Under the pieces are notes generated by a model, which was given only the letters and a program-made list of their open reading frames with translations, was not told the DNA's origin and searched no databases. Of a DNA stretch of 64,000 nt, positions 62,070 to 64,000 are shown in pieces. The position numbers were made by a program, and so were the translations under genes. Numbering within the stretch: the stretch's first letter is position 1; each line of letters opens with the position of its first letter. Source of the DNA: Mucilaginibacter_A sp050954285 (GTDB lineage: Bacteria; Bacteroidota; Bacteroidia; Sphingobacteriales; Sphingobacteriaceae); NCBI GenBank assembly GCA_050954285.1, contig JBPBPL010000013.1, positions 103,995-167,994 on the forward strand, written 5' to 3'.

Positions 62070-62114
62070 GATGTTGTATAAATTATTTTATCAGGAAAAA
62101 GTTTGGCAATGGTG

Positions 62115-62158
62115 ATGCTTCTTTTATCGCACAAAATTTACCCTGATAAAAACAGCAT
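62115..62158. repeat. Inverted pair of dispersed elements sharing a tail (TTC + TGT types)
   Basis: ATGCTTCTTTTATC (62115-62128) and GATAAAAACAGCAT (62145-62158) face each other and share one AAAATTT tail segment between them. This is a mixed pair of the two versions. Confidence 0.8.
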
Positions 62159-62164
62159 CCACAA

Positions 62165-62196
62165 AAAAGGCCGTCTTATTACAGACGGCCTTTTGA
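62165..62196 (-). terminator. Rho-independent terminator of sucC
   Basis: Perfect 12-bp stem AAAAGGCCGTCT with its complement around TATTAC, with A-run and T-run. It ends the sucC gene on the minus strand. Confidence 0.85.
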
Positions 62197-62215
62197 TATA
62201 TTTTAAAACTGAAAT

Positions 62216-63409
62216 TTATGCTGTCAAAACTTCTTTAACCAAGTCCGCAGCTTCTTTCAGCAAAATAGCCGAGAAAACTTTCAAGCCAGAGTCATCAATC
62301 AGTTTTTTAGCTTCAACTGCATTTGTTCCCTGCAAACGCACAATAATCGGAACCGGAATGTCGCCCATTTCTTTGTAAGCATCAATTACACCTTGCGCCA
62401 CACGGTCGCAACGAACAATCCCGCCAAAAATATTGATCAAAATCGCTTTCACATTCGGATCTTTTAAAATGATACCGAAAGCAGCTTTTACCGTTTGTGC
62501 GTTAGCCGTTCCGCCAACATCCAAAAAGTTGGCAGGCTCGCCACCGGCAATTTTGATGATGTCCATCGTTGCCATGGCCAAACCGGCACCGTTCACCATG
62601 CAACCAACGTTTCCGTCCAGTTTTACATAGTTTAGGTTTGATTCGCTTGCTTCCACTTCCATCGGATCTTCTTCTGCCGTATCGCGCATCGCGGCAAAAT
62701 CCGGGTGACGGTACAAAGCATTATCATCGATATTCACTTTCGCATCAACCGCCAGAATCTTGTTATCAGAAGTTTTTAAAACCGGGTTGATTTCAAACTG
62801 GGAAGAATCCGTTGCTTCGTAAGCTTTATATAAAGCAGTAATAAATTTTACCATTTCTTTAAAAGCATCGCCGGATAAACCCAAATTGAAAGCAATTTTA
62901 CGTGCCTGAAAACCCTGCAAACCAACTTTCGGGTCGATTTCTTCTTTGTGGATCAGCTCTGGTGTAGAGTGCGCAACTTCTTCAATATCCATTCCGCCTT
63001 CGGTAGAATACATAATTACATTGCGGCCTTTGGCACGGTCCATCAAAACGGAAACATAAAATTCTTTGGTTTCAGATGCGCCTGGATAATAAACATCCTG
63101 CGCAACCAGCACTTTGCTTACTAATTTACCTTCGGGACCAGTTTGCGGCGTAATCAATTGCATACCAATAATAGCGGCAGTTTTCTCTTTCACATCGTCC
63201 AGGTTTTTGGCTAATTTAACGCCGCCGCCCTTACCGCGGCCGCCTGCATGAATTTGTGCTTTAATCACCACCCAGTCAGAACCATATTCTTCCTTTAATT
63301 TTTTAGCTGCTTCCACAGCCTGTTCAACGTTCTCGGCAAGAATGCCTTCCTGAACCCTAACCCCGTAGCTTTTCAGTATGGCTTTGCCCTGATATTCGTG
63401 AATGTTCAT
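62216..63409 (-). CDS. sucC: Succinate--CoA ligase (ADP-forming), beta subunit
   Basis: A 397-residue citric-acid-cycle enzyme subunit. The N-terminal ATP-grasp domain begins MNIHEYQGKAILKSYGVRVQEG, with VIKAQIHAGGRGKGGGVKLAK in the nucleotide-binding part. The C-terminal CoA-ligase domain has VDAKVNIDDNALYRHPD, GCMVNGAGLAMATMDIIK, GGEPANFLDVGG and FGGIVRCDRVAQG. The alpha subunit (sucD) is not adjacent in this window. It diverges from the ABC ATPase gene at 63509. Confidence 0.96.
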   Translation of the reverse strand: MNIHEYQGKAILKSYGVRVQEGILAENVEQAVEAAKKLKEEYGSDWVVIKAQIHAGGRGKGGGVKLAKNLDDVKEKTAAIIGMQLITPQTGPEGKLVSKVLVAQDVYYPGASETKEFYVSVLMDRAKGRNVIMYSTEGGMDIEEVAHSTPELIHKEEIDPKVGLQGFQARKIAFNLGLSGDAFKEMVKFITALYKAYEATDSSQFEINPVLKTSDNKILAVDAKVNIDDNALYRHPDFAAMRDTAEEDPMEVEASESNLNYVKLDGNVGCMVNGAGLAMATMDIIKIAGGEPANFLDVGGTANAQTVKAAFGIILKDPNVKAILINIFGGIVRCDRVAQGVIDAYKEMGDIPVPIIVRLQGTNAVEAKKLIDDSGLKVFSAILLKEAADLVKEVLTA

Positions 63410-63496
63410 TTTGAAAAAGATTTTGGGTAAAGCTACAATTTCAGGCTAAAAATAAAAATGTAAAATTATTTGTAGGAGGAGGCAATCATCAATCAC

Positions 63497-63504
63497 TATT
63501 TTTG
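63497..63504 (+). promoter_or_regulatory. Putative -7 promoter box
   Basis: TATTTTTG, an exact TAnnTTTG match, ending 4 bp before the ATG of the ATPase gene. If used, the mRNA would have almost no leader. Confidence 0.35.
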
Positions 63505-63508
63505 CCGA

Positions 63509-64000
63509 ATGCTGAAAGCAAGGTCAATCAAAAAATCATACGGAACGCTGCCGATATTAAAAGGTGTTGATCTGGATGTAAAAGCCGGGGAAATTGTAAG
63601 TATCGTGGGTGCTTCCGGTGCCGGGAAAAGTTCACTGCTGAATATTATTGGCACGCTGGACAAGCCGGATTCTGGCCGGATTTTGCTGAACGATGCCGAT
63701 ACCAGCGTGATGAACCAGAAACAGTTGAGTGCCTTCCGCAATCAAAAAATCGGCTTTATCTTTCAGTTTCATCATTTGCTGGCCGAGTTTAATGCGATAG
63801 AGAATATTTGTATTCCGGCTTATATCGCCGGAAAAACAAAAATTGAAGCCGAAACACGCGCTTCAGAACTGTTGGAAATGCTGAATTTGGGTCACCGCAA
63901 AACGCATAAACCCAGCCAGCTTTCGGGCGGCGAGCAGCAACGTGTTGCCGTAGCGCGTGCTTTGATTAATGACCCAGCTTTGATTCTGGCAGATGAGCCT
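63509..64000 (+). CDS. ABC transporter ATP-binding protein, LolD-like (partial, runs off the window)
   Basis: The first 164 codons of a LolD/MacB-type ATPase. Walker A GASGAGKSS lies at about 36-44, the Q-loop in FIFQFHHLL, the signature LSGGEQQRV at about 140-148, and Walker B LILADEP at the window edge. The frame is open to the last base. LolD works with LolC/E-type permeases to release lipoproteins from the inner membrane. The FHHLLAEF segment fits LolD, but MacB-like use cannot be excluded without the partner gene. Confidence 0.9.
   Translation, partial: MLKARSIKKSYGTLPILKGVDLDVKAGEIVSIVGASGAGKSSLLNIIGTLDKPDSGRILLNDADTSVMNQKQLSAFRNQKIGFIFQFHHLLAEFNAIENICIPAYIAGKTKIEAETRASELLEMLNLGHRKTHKPSQLSGGEQQRVAVARALINDPALILADEP

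Noticed and set aside
117..63741. Open frames antisense to or out of frame with the genes above
   Set aside because: They lack plausible start contexts and family similarity and are covered by well-supported genes on the other strand or frame.
1..64000. CRISPR array
   Set aside because: The dispersed element is repeated but not in regular tandem with spacers, and no cas gene is present.

Overview
The window looks like chromosomal DNA of a Sphingobacteriaceae-type Bacteroidota (Mucilaginibacter/Pedobacter-like; this is an inference). The reasons are: a GLPGLI protein paired with an outer-membrane beta-barrel receptor, very large MacB/FtsX permeases with their own NtrC-family regulator, a DUF4097 remnant, GH92 and GH28 enzymes, an S9 peptidase, a Bacteroidota-type YidC next to pyrG, TAnnTTTG-type promoter boxes and moderately AT-rich DNA. 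No phage, IS element, CRISPR array or rRNA was seen. The only RNA gene is one tRNA-Ser(GGA).

Layout. 1-4.8 kb: GLPGLI protein, TonB-type receptor and a lipoprotein. 4.8-21.9 kb: a scattered multidrug-type export locus with a TolC protein, two MacB-type ATPases, a membrane-fusion protein, three large permeases (one broken by an in-frame stop), a small secreted protein, a DUF4097 pseudogene and an NtrC-type response regulator without a partner kinase. Three stress-type genes (two YsnF/DUF2382, one DUF937) sit inside it at 7.5-9.3 kb. 22-25 kb: Mn-catalase, proC, argB, tRNA-Ser. 25.1-33 kb: OmpR-type regulator plus kinase followed by a three-gene heavy-metal RND pump. 33-45.9 kb: mixed metabolic and small genes (stomatin, degenerate pirin, intradiol dioxygenase, GH28, ornithine aminotransferase, two luciferase-like oxidoreductases, aldo/keto reductase, DUF983, ModE-like, GreA/B-like). 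45.9-57.3 kb: large envelope and periplasmic proteins (metalloprotease-propeller-barrel fusion, PBP1A, GH92, S9 peptidase). 57.4-64 kb: yidC, pyrG, a small membrane protein, a YrdC-type protein, sucC and the start of a LolD-like ATPase running off the end.

Two regulatory or repeat systems stand out. (1) A dispersed element: a 14-bp head ATRCTKYTTTTATC, in a TTC and a TGT version, then about 3 nt and an A/T tail resembling TAAAATT. It occurs more than 35 times at gene boundaries and several times inside genes. Copies overlap six stop codons and touch several start codons, and some lie as inverted pairs. I do not recognise it; its layout recalls DNA-uptake sequences or REP-like elements. (2) Five tandem pairs of an imperfect palindrome, TGTTCGGTAYYGATACA, spaced 21-22 bp, lie upstream of transcription units of the export locus. 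Each pair has a GGYAT box 54-60 bp on the gene side. This is the layout expected for enhancer sites of the NtrC-type regulator at 20566-21924.

Start codons were moved inward from the longest reading frame where a signal peptide or the usual family N-terminus indicated it. All coordinates and motif matches were read by eye.
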